A stretch of DNA of 56,793 nucleotides from Bacteroidia bacterium (GCA_022180565.1 BQML01000028.1:1-56793); one strand, 5' to 3'. Shown: positions 14,849-23,361, counted from the stretch's first letter. Made by a program: numbers and translations. Notes: generated by a model not told the origin, from the sequence alone.

Positions 14849-15238
14849 ATGGAAATCCTGTTTCTTATCGGTCGGATCATTCTCGGACTTTTCTACATTA
14901 ACAGTGCGTTCAGTCATTTCTCCCGCCTCGAGATGATGGCGGGATACACGCAGTCGAAGGGTGTGCCGGCGTCGAAGGCCGCGGTCATCGTTTCCGGCAT
15001 TCTGCTGCTCATGGGCGGACTGAGCATTTTGACCGGAGTTCAGCCCACCCTGGGCATTGCAGCGCTGGTGATTTTCCTTTTGCCGGTTGCCATCGTGATG
15101 CACGGATTCTGGAAGGTGAGCGATCCGAACATGCGCATGATGGAAATGACGCAGTTCATGAAAGACGTCGCCCTCATGGGCGCCGCACTCATGCTTCTTG
15201 CCATTCCGCAACCCTGGCCGCTGAGTCTGGGAAATTAG
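14849..15238 (+). CDS. DoxX-family membrane protein (second of a tandem pair)
   Basis: A 129-residue, four-helix protein aligned along its length with the preceding gene: FLIGRIILGLFYINSAFSHF, GYTQSKGVPASKAAVIVSG, LLLMGGLSILTGVQP, VAIVMHGFWKV and AIPQPWPLSL. Both keep the AxPQPWPLS ending. Start ATG 14849 follows AAGGAG by 6 nt. The pair may form a heteromeric membrane redox component with the upstream NAD(P)-binding protein, but that is inference from position only. A hairpin at 15241-15268 follows the stop directly and may terminate the transcript. Confidence 0.9.
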   Translation: MEILFLIGRIILGLFYINSAFSHFSRLEMMAGYTQSKGVPASKAAVIVSGILLLMGGLSILTGVQPTLGIAALVIFLLPVAIVMHGFWKVSDPNMRMMEMTQFMKDVALMGAALMLLAIPQPWPLSLGN

Positions 15239-15240
15239 TC

Positions 15241-15268
15241 GTAGGACGGGACGCCAGTCCCGTCCTCG
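15241..15268. repeat. Hairpin after the DoxX pair
   Basis: AGGACGGGAC (15243-15252) and GTCCCGTCCT (15257-15266) are a perfect 10-bp stem with a GCCA loop, starting at the stop codon of the second DoxX gene. No T-tract follows, so it is a weak terminator candidate; its sequence resembles the hairpin at 12584-12612. Confidence 0.75.
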
Positions 15269-15307
15269 TTGGTATCGGTCGGCTCAGGCGACGCGACTTA
15301 CATTGAG

Positions 15308-15796
15308 CTATCTCTTCAACGCCTTTTCGTCCACGAAGATCGTGCTGTCCTTCTCATTCGATTCTTCCAGGAAGACAAATCCGTGGGACCCGACTCTCCA
15401 GGCGTGTCTTACTCCTTTTGGAACCGAGAGCCACGACCCCGGACCGAGCTGATATTCTTTCCCATTCTCCAGTGTAATAATCGCTTCTCCTGAAATAACA
15501 ACGCCCCACTGGTCGTTGTTGTGATAGTGCATCGGCATTGCAAAACCGGGAGGAGTTTTGACGAATATCGCATAGCCGCCGCGTTCGCTATTGCCGTACA
15601 GCCGCGCAATCATCACACCGGGAAACTCCTCTCCAAGCGCCTCCCACTTGATCTTGTCACTTGCCAAGAGAGCCAGTTCCTTCTTGGGGCTCTTCATGGC
15701 CATTGCGCTTGACTTCTTTTGTGTTTGACCGACACCGACCAGTGAAAATGCCATTGTCAGTGCCAAAAGGAACGAGAAACGAATGAATGAATGCAT
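15308..15796 (-). CDS. Exported cupin protein
   Basis: A 162-residue protein starting at ATG 15796 (AGGA 8 nt upstream). A signal peptide (FIRFSFLLALTMAFSLVGVG, about residues 4-23) precedes a lysine/methionine-rich linker and a single cupin domain. Metal-ligand candidates are in PMHYHNNDQWGVVISGEAI (HxH, then E) and in PKGVRHAWRV (H). This is similar to ChrR-like and quercetinase-like small cupins, whose periplasmic members are often linked to stress responses. Substrate unknown. It follows the SRPBCC gene by 53 nt on the same strand and may be cotranscribed. Confidence 0.82.
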   Translation of the reverse strand: MHSFIRFSFLLALTMAFSLVGVGQTQKKSSAMAMKSPKKELALLASDKIKWEALGEEFPGVMIARLYGNSERGGYAIFVKTPPGFAMPMHYHNNDQWGVVISGEAIITLENGKEYQLGPGSWLSVPKGVRHAWRVGSHGFVFLEESNEKDSTIFVDEKALKR

Positions 15797-15849
15797 ACGT
15801 GTCATCCTGAGATGGTTTAGCAAGTGAATCTCTCTTTGAGTGTTGGGAT

Positions 15850-16284
15850 CTACTGTTCCACCACATTCTTCAACGCTGCGAGCTCTTTCTTGACACCTTC
15901 CTTCACCTCCATTTTGAACACCGGCTCGACCAATCGCAACCAGCCATTCAGGGTGATTTCGACGTTGAGCGTCACGCGTGTTCCCCGGCCGTTCGGCTGT
16001 AAATCCATCGTGCCGGCGTAGTTGATGTTCCGAGACGAAATACTGCGAAACCCGAACCTCCGGGTCGGCTGATAGTCGGTGACTTCACAGACCGTCGCAA
16101 CCTTTCTCCCGAGAATGTTGACCACCTCCTCGAATCGGGTTCCCGTACGCATCGGCTCGTTTGACAGCGGCGCGGACTTGACCACATCCGACTGGAATTT
16201 GGGGAGATTCTCCACATTCGAGACGAACGCAAAAACATCGCTTACCGGTGCCTCAATCTCAATGCTATCGCTGTGCTTGATCAT
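15850..16284 (-). CDS. SRPBCC-family polyketide-cyclase-like protein
   Basis: A 144-residue START-fold protein: KHSDSIEIEAPVSDVFAFVSNVENLPKFQSDV at the N terminus is the classic opening strand and helices, RRFGFRSISSRNINYAG the central sheet and VEPVFKMEVKEGVKKELAALKNVVE the long C-terminal helix. Similar proteins form lipid or polyketide-binding cavities; no enzyme residues are evident. Start ATG 16284 with GAGGGG upstream is chosen over a longer frame that begins at 16395 in non-conserved sequence. Likely cotranscribed with the exported cupin gene downstream. Confidence 0.88.
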   Translation of the reverse strand: MIKHSDSIEIEAPVSDVFAFVSNVENLPKFQSDVVKSAPLSNEPMRTGTRFEEVVNILGRKVATVCEVTDYQPTRRFGFRSISSRNINYAGTMDLQPNGRGTRVTLNVEITLNGWLRLVEPVFKMEVKEGVKKELAALKNVVEQ

Positions 16285-16534
16285 GGAGTTACCCCTCTCG
16301 TTGGTTGATGATACGTGATGAAATGCGGGAACAATATACAGCGGGAGAAGGGGGATGGAATCCGTGTGTACACGTAATTCTCGCCGGGGGGACACGCAAT
16401 TCTTCGCGGTTGCAAGGCGAGGTTACCGTTTCAATCAATCGCGGACCACCAAACCGCCAGTGCGTCTTTCAAAAGGTCCTGAATGCCAATACGGGCGGGA
16501 CGGCGAAAATCGGCAAGGCTGTGTTCTTGATGGG

Positions 16535-18262
16535 TTAGGTATGTGGTGCCACAAGTCCGACCTTCGTTGCCCATACAACCGCTGCGGCACGCGCTGCCTT
16601 TCCGCTGACACCGATCTTCTGATAGATAGTCGAGATGTGCCGCTCCACGGTGCGGATGCTCAGGAACAGCACGCGGGCTATTTCCTCGTTTGGCTTCCCC
16701 TGTGCGATAAGCGTGAGAACTTCCGCTTCACGCCGCGTGAGCCCTGCCTTCTGCCATGCGGCTTGCAGCGAGATGGAGGAATCCTTGAGGAGGCTCTGAA
16801 GAAAATGAAGGGCGCATTTCTCTCCGGCCTCGGCACCGAGCACGTGGAATGTTTCGAGCGCCCCTTGCCCCTCGGCCTGTGCGCGAGCGGGGCGGTTGAG
16901 CTCTTTGAGGGTGATCGCAAGATCGAGGCGTGAACGGGCGGCGTCATACGGCATCCCGGCGGCGATGAAGAAATCAACCGCATCTTCGAACTGTTGCCGC
17001 GCTGTGTCCAAGTCGCCATCGGCGGCAGAGAACAACCCTGCGCAAAGCGATGCCGTTGCTTTGATGGGCGGAAGAGGAACAGCTTCGGCAATGCGGAGAA
17101 TTTCGCCGAGCGTGACGCCTGCATCGTCGAGCAATGCTTGCGCAATGTGCGCGCGGAGGTGAAGCGCGAGTCCGGCGATACGCTCAAGAGGATCGGATGG
17201 CGGTACACGGCGAAGATAGCGCGCGGCAAGCTCTGATGCCGATACGCTATCTCCACGCTCGAGCGCAATCAGCCCGCGCCCGAGCATCGAGACCGGATGC
17301 GAATCCATCTGCTGGAACAGTTTGAGCGCTTCATCGAATTTCCCCTGGCGACGGCGCAACTCAGCAAGTCGGATGTCGCACAATGGAACCAGCTGTGGGC
17401 GATAGCCGGAGATCATCATGCGGGCACCGTCCAATTCTGCTTCGGCTTCTTGCCACTTGCCCTGGGCCATGAGTATTGTTGCGTACTGGGTACGACAGAC
17501 GGCTGCCAGGGTTTCGAAATGCCACCGCTCGCAGATTTCGCGCGTGCGAGAGTACCACTGCAACGCACGTTCGTGATCCATTGTCCGTTCGCAGGCGTGA
17601 ATCAAATAGCAACACGTCGCGGCAATGGCGTTCAGATCTGTTGCTTCTTGCGCCACACCAATTGTTGCGGCTTCATCGAGCTGTTGCATACCGGCGGGAA
17701 CATCTCCGGCAATGACGAGGGCCAAACCGTCGAGCGCGCGCCCCCACATTTCGATGTCCGTGTCGCCAAACTTCTTCCCGAGCGCGATGGACTGTTGCGC
17801 CAGAGCATGGGCGGCAGCGGTATCCTTCTTTCCCATCAACGCGAGATGACCCTGGAAGAGAAAAAGCCAACCGAGTTCTGGCGTATCGGCTAACCCGTTG
17901 AGATGCGATTGTGTGCGTTGAATCCACCCGTTGGCAACAGCATGCTCACCCACTTCCACGTGTGCACGCGCCAGCCAGATTGCGGTGCGCGCAGCACCCT
18001 GTTGGTCACCGGATTCGACATAACGTTGGTGGGCGCGTTCAAGAGCGTCAAAGAATGTGGCTGGATCGTTTGCCCACCATGCAGCCTGGCCAAGATGTTC
18101 CCACGCACTTGCCGTTGCTTCAACTTCCAACGCTCGCTTGAACGCAACGACTGCCTCCTGCCAAGCGCCGGAGCGGAGATACCTCATCCCCGCCTGAAAA
18201 TGGTGTTCAGAGGATGATAGTTCCATCGGCAATAAAATAGTTATCCCGTCCGCCATTTTCAA
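16535..18262 (-). CDS. TPR-domain LuxR-type transcriptional regulator
   Basis: A 575-residue protein whose first 490 residues are helical TPR-like repeats (for example AGMRYLRSGAWQEAVVAFKRALE, GKWQEAEAELDGAR, GKFDEALKLFQQM) and whose last 65 residues form a LuxR/FixJ helix-turn-helix: LTRREAEVLTLIAQGKPNEEIARVL, SIRTVERHISTIYQKIGV. The arrangement resembles MalT/LAL regulators but lacks the N-terminal P-loop ATPase, so signalling must come through the repeat domain. The frame begins at a TTG (18262); ATG 18256 or 18226 are alternatives without a good ribosome-binding site. A small ORF ends 17 nt upstream. Confidence 0.88.
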   Translation of the reverse strand: MKMADGITILLPMELSSSEHHFQAGMRYLRSGAWQEAVVAFKRALEVEATASAWEHLGQAAWWANDPATFFDALERAHQRYVESGDQQGAARTAIWLARAHVEVGEHAVANGWIQRTQSHLNGLADTPELGWLFLFQGHLALMGKKDTAAAHALAQQSIALGKKFGDTDIEMWGRALDGLALVIAGDVPAGMQQLDEAATIGVAQEATDLNAIAATCCYLIHACERTMDHERALQWYSRTREICERWHFETLAAVCRTQYATILMAQGKWQEAEAELDGARMMISGYRPQLVPLCDIRLAELRRRQGKFDEALKLFQQMDSHPVSMLGRGLIALERGDSVSASELAARYLRRVPPSDPLERIAGLALHLRAHIAQALLDDAGVTLGEILRIAEAVPLPPIKATASLCAGLFSAADGDLDTARQQFEDAVDFFIAAGMPYDAARSRLDLAITLKELNRPARAQAEGQGALETFHVLGAEAGEKCALHFLQSLLKDSSISLQAAWQKAGLTRREAEVLTLIAQGKPNEEIARVLFLSIRTVERHISTIYQKIGVSGKAARAAAVVWATKVGLVAPHT

Positions 18263-18279
18263 TTTGTTGCTCGGAAGAA

Positions 18280-18420
18280 TTAAAGAAGATCGTCTTCGCT
18301 CCGTCGAATCTCAATTTCCACCATCAGGGCTGCAAGGCTCATGATTTTCTTTTTTGCCGTTTCTTCCGCCGGGAGGGCGAGCAGATACCGAACCGACCGC
18401 TGAGGAGGTCTGCGATCCAT
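18280..18420 (-). CDS. Possible small protein, 46 residues
   Basis: A 46-codon frame from ATG 18420 with AGGA 8 nt upstream. The product is charged at both ends (starts DRRPPQRSVRY, ends IRRSEDDLL) with a helical centre PAEETAKKKIMSLAALMVEI. No signal peptide or known family. It ends 17 nt before the TPR-LuxR gene on the same strand, so it could be a leader or partner of that regulator. Only spacing, ribosome-binding site and composition support it. Confidence 0.4.
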   Translation of the reverse strand: MDRRPPQRSVRYLLALPAEETAKKKIMSLAALMVEIEIRRSEDDLL

Positions 18421-18537
18421 GTTGATTCCTGAATTGCCTTCGCCGACAGGTGTTCTTTTGTCGGTTCACTGAAGCCCCCTCGTTCATTTCATGAGACTAC
18501 CCTCGTTCCAGGAATCTGTGTATCTTCCCAAGTTCTT

Positions 18538-19629
18538 ATGTCACACTCCCCTTCTTCGCTGACCATTTCCACCCCCGGCCGCATATGCCTCTTCGGCGAG
18601 CACCAGGACTATCTCGGCCTGCCTGTCATCCCCGCAGCCATTTCGCGGCGGATCTCAATCCGGGGATCGGTTCGCAAGGACGATCGAATGCACATCAACC
18701 TTCCGGACGTGTCAACCGAAGTCTCTTTCACACTGAAGGACACGCTCCGGTACGCGGGAAAGCGGGATTACTTCCGAAGCTGTGTCAATGTGCTCCGAAA
18801 ACACGGCTATACCTTTTCCAGAGGATATGATTGCATCGTGACCAGCACCATTCCCATTACTGCCGGCACGTCGAGCTCATCGGCTCTCGTCGTTTCCTGG
18901 ATTCATTTCCTTTCGCTGATCGCCGACAATCCGACCCCGCTCACCCGTGAAGAAATGGGATCCCTTGCCTATGAGGCGGAGGTGCTAGAGTTTTCAGAGC
19001 CGGGCGGAATGATGGATCAGTACAGCACAGCGATGGGCGGACTGATCTTCTTGGAATCCCAACCTGCCATAAAGATCACACCTTTGCAGGTTGGGCTCGG
19101 GGCATTCGTTCTGGGAAACTCGAACCAGCAGAAGGACACGCACGGTATTCTTGCCCGGGTGCGCGGGCAGGCAACCGCTGCTCTCGAAGCGGCCCGACGT
19201 CATCTTCCGGATTTCTCGTTTCATACTGCTCGGAGGGACGATCTGCGACATCTTCGGGGCCGAGTCTCCCCGGATGAACTGGCAATGCTTGAAACGACGA
19301 TCATGAATCGCGACCTGACCTTCGAGGCCCGTGAACTCCTTCTTCACGAGAACGTCGATCACAAGCGCATCGGAAGCATGCTTATCGAACACCAGAAGCA
19401 CCTCCGGGATACACTGAGGATTTCGACGCCTAAGATCGACGCGATGATTGATGCCGCGATGAAGGCTGGAGCGCTGGGAGCCAAGATCAACGGATCGGGC
19501 GGGGGCGGATGTATGTTTGCTTACGCCCCCGATAATGCGCAAAGGGTCGCGGAAGCTGTAGGGGCGATTGGTGAGGCCATGATCGTTTCGGTCGATGAGG
19601 GGACACGGAGGGAACATCACGATGCATGA
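18538..19629 (+). CDS. GHMP-family sugar kinase (galactokinase-like)
   Basis: A 363-residue kinase. Three GHMP motifs are visible: TPGRICLFGEHQDYLGLPVI at about residues 12-31 (motif 1, with the galactokinase-like GEHxDY), PITAGTSSSSALVVS at about 107-121 (the ATP-binding glycine/serine loop) and AKINGSGGGGCMFAYA at about 316-331 (motif 3). It would phosphorylate a sugar at C1 in the cytoplasm. The galactokinase signature is close but several substrate residues differ, so arabinose, galacturonate, fucose or another sugar are possible. It overlaps the following nucleotidyltransferase gene by 8 nt; the two together form a kinase-plus-nucleotidyltransferase salvage module for an activated sugar. 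Confidence 0.9.
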   Translation: MSHSPSSLTISTPGRICLFGEHQDYLGLPVIPAAISRRISIRGSVRKDDRMHINLPDVSTEVSFTLKDTLRYAGKRDYFRSCVNVLRKHGYTFSRGYDCIVTSTIPITAGTSSSSALVVSWIHFLSLIADNPTPLTREEMGSLAYEAEVLEFSEPGGMMDQYSTAMGGLIFLESQPAIKITPLQVGLGAFVLGNSNQQKDTHGILARVRGQATAALEAARRHLPDFSFHTARRDDLRHLRGRVSPDELAMLETTIMNRDLTFEARELLLHENVDHKRIGSMLIEHQKHLRDTLRISTPKIDAMIDAAMKAGALGAKINGSGGGGCMFAYAPDNAQRVAEAVGAIGEAMIVSVDEGTRREHHDA

Positions 19630-20482
19630 ACCGAATATTGTTCTTCTCGCCGGCGGCATCTCCTCCCGTATGAAACGGTCAGCCGCCGTGGTAGCGAACG
19701 AAACCCTGCGAAATGAAGCGGTCGGGAAATCAAAAGCGATGATCGGGGTCGGCGCCGGACAAAGACCTTTTCTGGATTACCTGCTTTCCAATGTCCAATC
19801 TGCAGGATACCGCGACGTGGTTCTGCTTATTGGGGAGAATGACACAGGGATGCGGGAGTACTATAATCGAAGGAACAAGGGCGGTTTTCTGAAAGAAATG
19901 GACATCCGGTTTGCCGAGCAGAAGATCCCTCCGGGCCGCACCAAGCCCCTCGGCACCGCCGATGCCCTCCTGCGCGCTCTGGAAAGCAGGCCCGACTGGA
20001 AGTCTCAACAGCTCACGGTGTGCAACAGCGATAATCTGTACAGCGTCGGCGCTCTTCGGTTGCTCCTTGAATCTCCCGCCTCGAATGCGCTCATCAAGTA
20101 CGACTTGGAGGCGCTCCGATTCCCGCCGGAGCGCATCCGGCAGTTTGCCGTCATCAGGACGGATTCCGACGGTTACCTCACCGACATCATCGAAAAACCG
20201 TCGGAAGAGCAATGGAAATCGGTTTCCGGAAGACCGGGCGTAAGCATGAATATTTTCCGGTTCAACTACAACGATATTCTCCCGTTTCTCCGCGCCGTCC
20301 CCCTGCATCCCGAGCGCCTGGAGAAGGAGCTTCCGGAAGCGGTGCGGATGATGGTGCAAGCCCGTCCGCGCAGCGTCAAGACCTACGAACGCGCCGAGTA
20401 TGTGCCCGATTTGACCACCGTAGAGGATATTCCGCAGGTGCAACAATACATCCGCGAGAATTTTGAGGGCATGATGTTGTGA
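19622..20482 (+). CDS. Sugar-phosphate nucleotidyltransferase
   Basis: A 286-residue protein of the NTP-transferase fold. The nucleotide loop is IVLLAGGISSRMKRS (residues 5-19), more like MobA/IspD-type than the usual GGxGTRLxPxT; a lysine in GKSKAMIGVG follows, then the Asp-bearing LTVCNSDNLYSV (metal site, about residue 138) and DYLLSNVQSAGYRDVVLLIGE. It would join a nucleoside monophosphate to the sugar-1-phosphate made by the upstream GHMP kinase, giving an NDP-sugar for glycan synthesis. The start ATG at 19622 lies inside the last codons of the kinase gene (translational coupling). Confidence 0.86.
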   Translation: MHEPNIVLLAGGISSRMKRSAAVVANETLRNEAVGKSKAMIGVGAGQRPFLDYLLSNVQSAGYRDVVLLIGENDTGMREYYNRRNKGGFLKEMDIRFAEQKIPPGRTKPLGTADALLRALESRPDWKSQQLTVCNSDNLYSVGALRLLLESPASNALIKYDLEALRFPPERIRQFAVIRTDSDGYLTDIIEKPSEEQWKSVSGRPGVSMNIFRFNYNDILPFLRAVPLHPERLEKELPEAVRMMVQARPRSVKTYERAEYVPDLTTVEDIPQVQQYIRENFEGMML

Positions 20483-20597
20483 CAAACAGGCCCTCCACGC
20501 TTGGGCCCGAACGGTTTACGGATATTTGATGCACCTTTCATCCCGCACAAAGAGAAGACCATTTGATTCGACAACGAACATTCAAGGCAACACGCCG

Positions 20598-21167
20598 ATG
20601 AGCAAGAACAGGAAGACCCTTCTATCGCCGCAAGAGCGCAACGAACTTCTCAGAATCTTGAAAACACGTTTTGAGAAACACATGCACCGCCATGAGACTC
20701 TCAAGTGGACTGACGTGCAGACAGCACTGGAAGGTCATCCGGAGAAGCTCTGGTCCCTCCATGAGATGGAGCGCACCGGCGGTGAGCCGGATGTGGTGGG
20801 ATATGACAAAAAGACAGGCGAATATCTCTTCGTTGATTGTTCGCCGGAAAGCCCGGCCGGCAGGAGAAGTCTCTGCTACGACCGTGAAGCGCGGGAATCG
20901 CGCAAGGAGCACAAACCCAAAGGGAGCGCCCTCGAAATGGCGGCCGCCATGGGTGTTGAGCTTCTGACGGAGGACCAGTACCGTGAGTTGCAGGAGGCAG
21001 GAGAGTTCGATACGAAAACGTCGAGCTGGATCAAAACACCGGAGAAGATCCGAAAGCTTGGCGGGGCATTGTTCTGCGACCGGCGCTATCATCATGTCTT
21101 CACGTACCACAACGGCGCAGAATCCTACTACGCGGCCCGGGGATTCCGGGGCTTGCTCAGAGTCTGA
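20598..21167 (+). CDS. DUF4256-family protein
   Basis: A 189-residue cytoplasmic protein with the DUF4256 pattern: LRILKTRFEKHMHRHETLKW, HPEKLWSLHEMERTGGEPDVV, YLFVDCSPESPAGRRSLCYDREA, AMGVELLTEDQYRELQEAGEFD and CDRRYHHVFTYHNGAESYYAARGFRGLLRV. Family function unknown. ATG 20598 is preferred to a frame opening at 20526 because the conserved region begins soon after; the ribosome-binding site (AAGGCAACACGCCG) is weak. It lies between the sugar-kinase pair and a PadR regulator with no evident functional link. Confidence 0.85.
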   Translation: MSKNRKTLLSPQERNELLRILKTRFEKHMHRHETLKWTDVQTALEGHPEKLWSLHEMERTGGEPDVVGYDKKTGEYLFVDCSPESPAGRRSLCYDREARESRKEHKPKGSALEMAAAMGVELLTEDQYRELQEAGEFDTKTSSWIKTPEKIRKLGGALFCDRRYHHVFTYHNGAESYYAARGFRGLLRV

Positions 21168-21234
21168 AGCGGGCCTCATCAGGTTTCACGACTCCCCTCA
21201 CACGTCCCTTTTGTTTCCCCCCCCACGATTCTTC

Positions 21235-21263
21235 TTGACATACCTAGTACTTCTATGTATATT
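21235..21263 (+). promoter_or_regulatory. Promoter with inverted repeat for the PadR gene
   Basis: TTGACA (21235-21240), a 17-nt spacer and TATATT (21258-21263) form a near-consensus sigma-70 promoter 30 nt before the PadR start codon. ACATA (21238-21242) and TATGT (21254-21258) form a small inverted repeat spanning the spacer, in the ACAT/ATGT style used by PadR-family repressors, so autoregulation is plausible. Confidence 0.7.
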
Positions 21264-21292
21264 CCTCCTACGATCCAAGCCATCGCTCCCCC

Positions 21293-21643
21293 ATGGATTT
21301 CAACAAGGACCTGATCGCCGCATCCTCAACCCCCATCGTTCTGGCCATTCTGGCCGAGGGGGACAGTTACGGTTACGCGATTATCAAACGCGTTCAGGAA
21401 CTGTCCGGAGGCCGCATGGAGTGGACCGATGGCATGCTCTATCCCGTTCTACACCGTCTTGAGCGGCTCGGGTACATCAAGGCGCGGTGGCAAGAAGCGG
21501 AAAACGGCCGGCGACGAAAATACTACCGGATCACTGCCAGCGGACGCGCCCAGCTTGCCGAGGAACGAAAACAATGGCAAACAGTGGACGCACTCCTTCG
21601 GGGTATATGGAGAACCGGCTCCTTGCGTACCTCTACTGCGTAA
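21293..21643 (+). CDS. PadR-family transcriptional regulator
   Basis: A 116-residue winged-helix repressor. SSTPIVLAILAEGDSYGYAIIKRVQELS, MEWTDGMLYPVLHRLERLGYIKARW and GRRRKYYRITASGRAQLAEE are the PadR helix-turn-helix, recognition helix and wing; a short C-terminal helix (RKQWQTVDALLRGIW) would dimerise. Members respond to phenolics, drugs or membrane stress. It is followed on the same strand by a permease-prefix-domain membrane protein, the usual partner of this PadR subtype in Acidobacteria-like and related genomes, which suggests regulator-membrane protein pairing. Confidence 0.9.
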   Translation: MDFNKDLIAASSTPIVLAILAEGDSYGYAIIKRVQELSGGRMEWTDGMLYPVLHRLERLGYIKARWQEAENGRRRKYYRITASGRAQLAEERKQWQTVDALLRGIWRTGSLRTSTA

Positions 21644-21699
21644 TTCTTTCAGAGTAAGAGAACACAAGGTGGATGCATGATGATGCTACCCCGTCCCCT

Positions 21700-21745
21700 T
21701 GGATAATCGAAACCACAAAGACACGGAGACACAGAGGAACACAGA
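21700..21745. repeat. Purine-rich intergenic repeat-like segment
   Basis: Between the PadR gene and the permease-prefix gene is a stretch built on ACAAAGACACGGAGACACAGAGG, an A/C/G-rich pseudo-repeat seen between genes in many bacteria. Its role is unknown; I see no promoter in it. Confidence 0.45.
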
Positions 21746-21846
21746 GAGGCACCTTCCGTGTTTTCCTGTCTCCCTGACTTCAACCGGATGGTCGTGTCCC
21801 TTGACTCTCCGGGCTCACGACAGGCGCCACCGAGGAGCTTCAATCC

Positions 21847-23205
21847 ATGGAAGGCCACTCAACGCAACAGCACCTTGAGAACCACATCGCCCAGTGGCGG
21901 ATCTACCTCCAACGCCGCCAATCGATCCATTCGGTGGACATTGCAGAACTGGAAGATCATCTGCGCGAAGAGATCGCGGCCCTCACACGCTCCGGGCTTT
22001 CTTCTGATGAAGCCTTCCTCGTGGCCGTAAAAAGAATGGGCTCGTTCGATGAGCTCTCCCGGGAATTTGCGCGCGAACATTCGGAGCGCCTTTGGAAGCA
22101 ACTTGTTCTTCCCTCGGAACATCCTCTCAGCGCACGGTCGGATGGATTCACCGCCATACTCTTTGCCGTTGTTGCAGGGATCTTCGTGAAAATCCCGGAG
22201 CTGTTCGGATTGCATATTGGGGTTGACGACGGATTCTATGCACGCAACATGGGCATTTTTGTGCTTCCGGTGCTGGCCGGCTATTTCGCTCTGAAGCGTG
22301 AACCTGACACAGCGAGGTTTATCGGGCTTGGGATTGCATTTGCTCTGGCGGGTGTTTTTGGCAATATCTATCCCTTCGGGGCGTCGCAATACACCGAGGT
22401 ACTGTCCATCCTGCATCTTCCGATCGCGCTTTGGTTCGCGGTGGGAATTGCCTACGCGGGCCGACGGTGGAAGGATGTGGCGGGCCGTATGGATTTCATT
22501 CGGTTTTCCGGCGAATTCTTCATTTACTATGTTCTGATCGCCCTCGGAGGCGGAGTCCTCACCGCCTTTCTGACGATGATGTTTCAAAGCATCGGCATGA
22601 AACCTGAGTGGTTCATTCAGTCATGGTTGGTGCCGTGCGGAGCCGCCGGAGCCGTGCTGATTGCTTCCTGGCTGGTGGAGGCCAAGCAGAGCGTCATAGA
22701 AAACATGGCACCGGTGCTCACCCGACTCTTTACACCGCTGTTCACGGCACTGCTCATCACGTTTCTCGTAACCGTGTTCGTCACCGGGAAGGCAATCGAC
22801 CTCCAGCGGGAGGTGCTCATTGCCTTCGACCTCTTGCTCATAGTCGTCCTCGGCCTTCTGCTCTACTCCATCTCAGCCCGTGACACAAAGCTGCCTCCGG
22901 GATTTTTTGACAGGATGCAGGTCATCCTGATAATCAGCGCCCTCCTGGCCGACGCCGTGGCGTTGTGGGCCATCTCAGCCCGCATCACGGAGTTCGGCTT
23001 CACGCCCAACCGCGTGGCCGCCCTGGGCGTAAATATCATCCTTCTGGTCAATCTCGCCTGGTCCGCTGTTCTGTACCTCCGCTTCCTTGCCGACCGGGGT
23101 CCTTTCGCAGACCTCGAACGGTGGCAGACGAACTACTTGCCCGTTTACGCGGCATGGTCTGCGATCGTTGTTATCGCCTTTCCCCCGCTTTTCGGATATA
23201 TGTAA
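21847..23205 (+). CDS. Permease-prefix-domain integral membrane protein
   Basis: A 452-residue protein with an N-terminal soluble helical domain (residues 1-85: IAELEDHLREEIAALTRSGLSSDEAFLVAVKRMGS) that matches the permease prefix domain 1 consensus, followed by about ten to eleven membrane segments between residues 100 and 450 (for example AILFAVVAGIFVKIPELF, GIFVLPVLAGYFALK, AVGIAYAGRRW, LIITFLVTVFVTGK, VVIAFPPLFGY). The prefix domain is normally attached to FtsX/MacB-type permeases; here the helices do not show that fold and the family is unassigned. Paired with the upstream PadR gene, it may be its regulated target. Confidence 0.8.
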   Translation: MEGHSTQQHLENHIAQWRIYLQRRQSIHSVDIAELEDHLREEIAALTRSGLSSDEAFLVAVKRMGSFDELSREFAREHSERLWKQLVLPSEHPLSARSDGFTAILFAVVAGIFVKIPELFGLHIGVDDGFYARNMGIFVLPVLAGYFALKREPDTARFIGLGIAFALAGVFGNIYPFGASQYTEVLSILHLPIALWFAVGIAYAGRRWKDVAGRMDFIRFSGEFFIYYVLIALGGGVLTAFLTMMFQSIGMKPEWFIQSWLVPCGAAGAVLIASWLVEAKQSVIENMAPVLTRLFTPLFTALLITFLVTVFVTGKAIDLQREVLIAFDLLLIVVLGLLLYSISARDTKLPPGFFDRMQVILIISALLADAVALWAISARITEFGFTPNRVAALGVNIILLVNLAWSAVLYLRFLADRGPFADLERWQTNYLPVYAAWSAIVVIAFPPLFGYM

Positions 23206-23225
23206 CGCGATTGATACCCAGGTAA

Positions 23226-23257
23226 TCTCCCCCCTTTCTTTAGAAAGAAATGGGAGA
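23226..23257 (+). terminator. Hairpin after the permease-prefix gene
   Basis: TCTCCC and GGGAGA close an inner TTTCTTT-AG-AAAGAAA stem (23226-23257), 20 nt past the stop codon at 23205. This is a strong structure that could end the transcript, although no U-tract follows on the plus strand. Confidence 0.5.
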
Positions 23258-23259
23258 AA

Positions 23260-23276
23260 TTTACACTTAGTGTAAA
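23260..23276. promoter_or_regulatory. Perfect 7+7 inverted repeat upstream of a small gene
   Basis: TTTACAC (23260-23266) and GTGTAAA (23270-23276) with a TTA centre lie about 85 nt before the gene at 23362. The size suits a dimeric repressor operator; no regulator can be named. Confidence 0.45.
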
Positions 23277-23361
23277 AACCGCAAAGAGTGACGAGTATCA
23301 ACGCGCTCCGGGTCCAACTTCCTTAGGTTAGGGAGAGATTCACAAGAGAAGGAGACTATCT

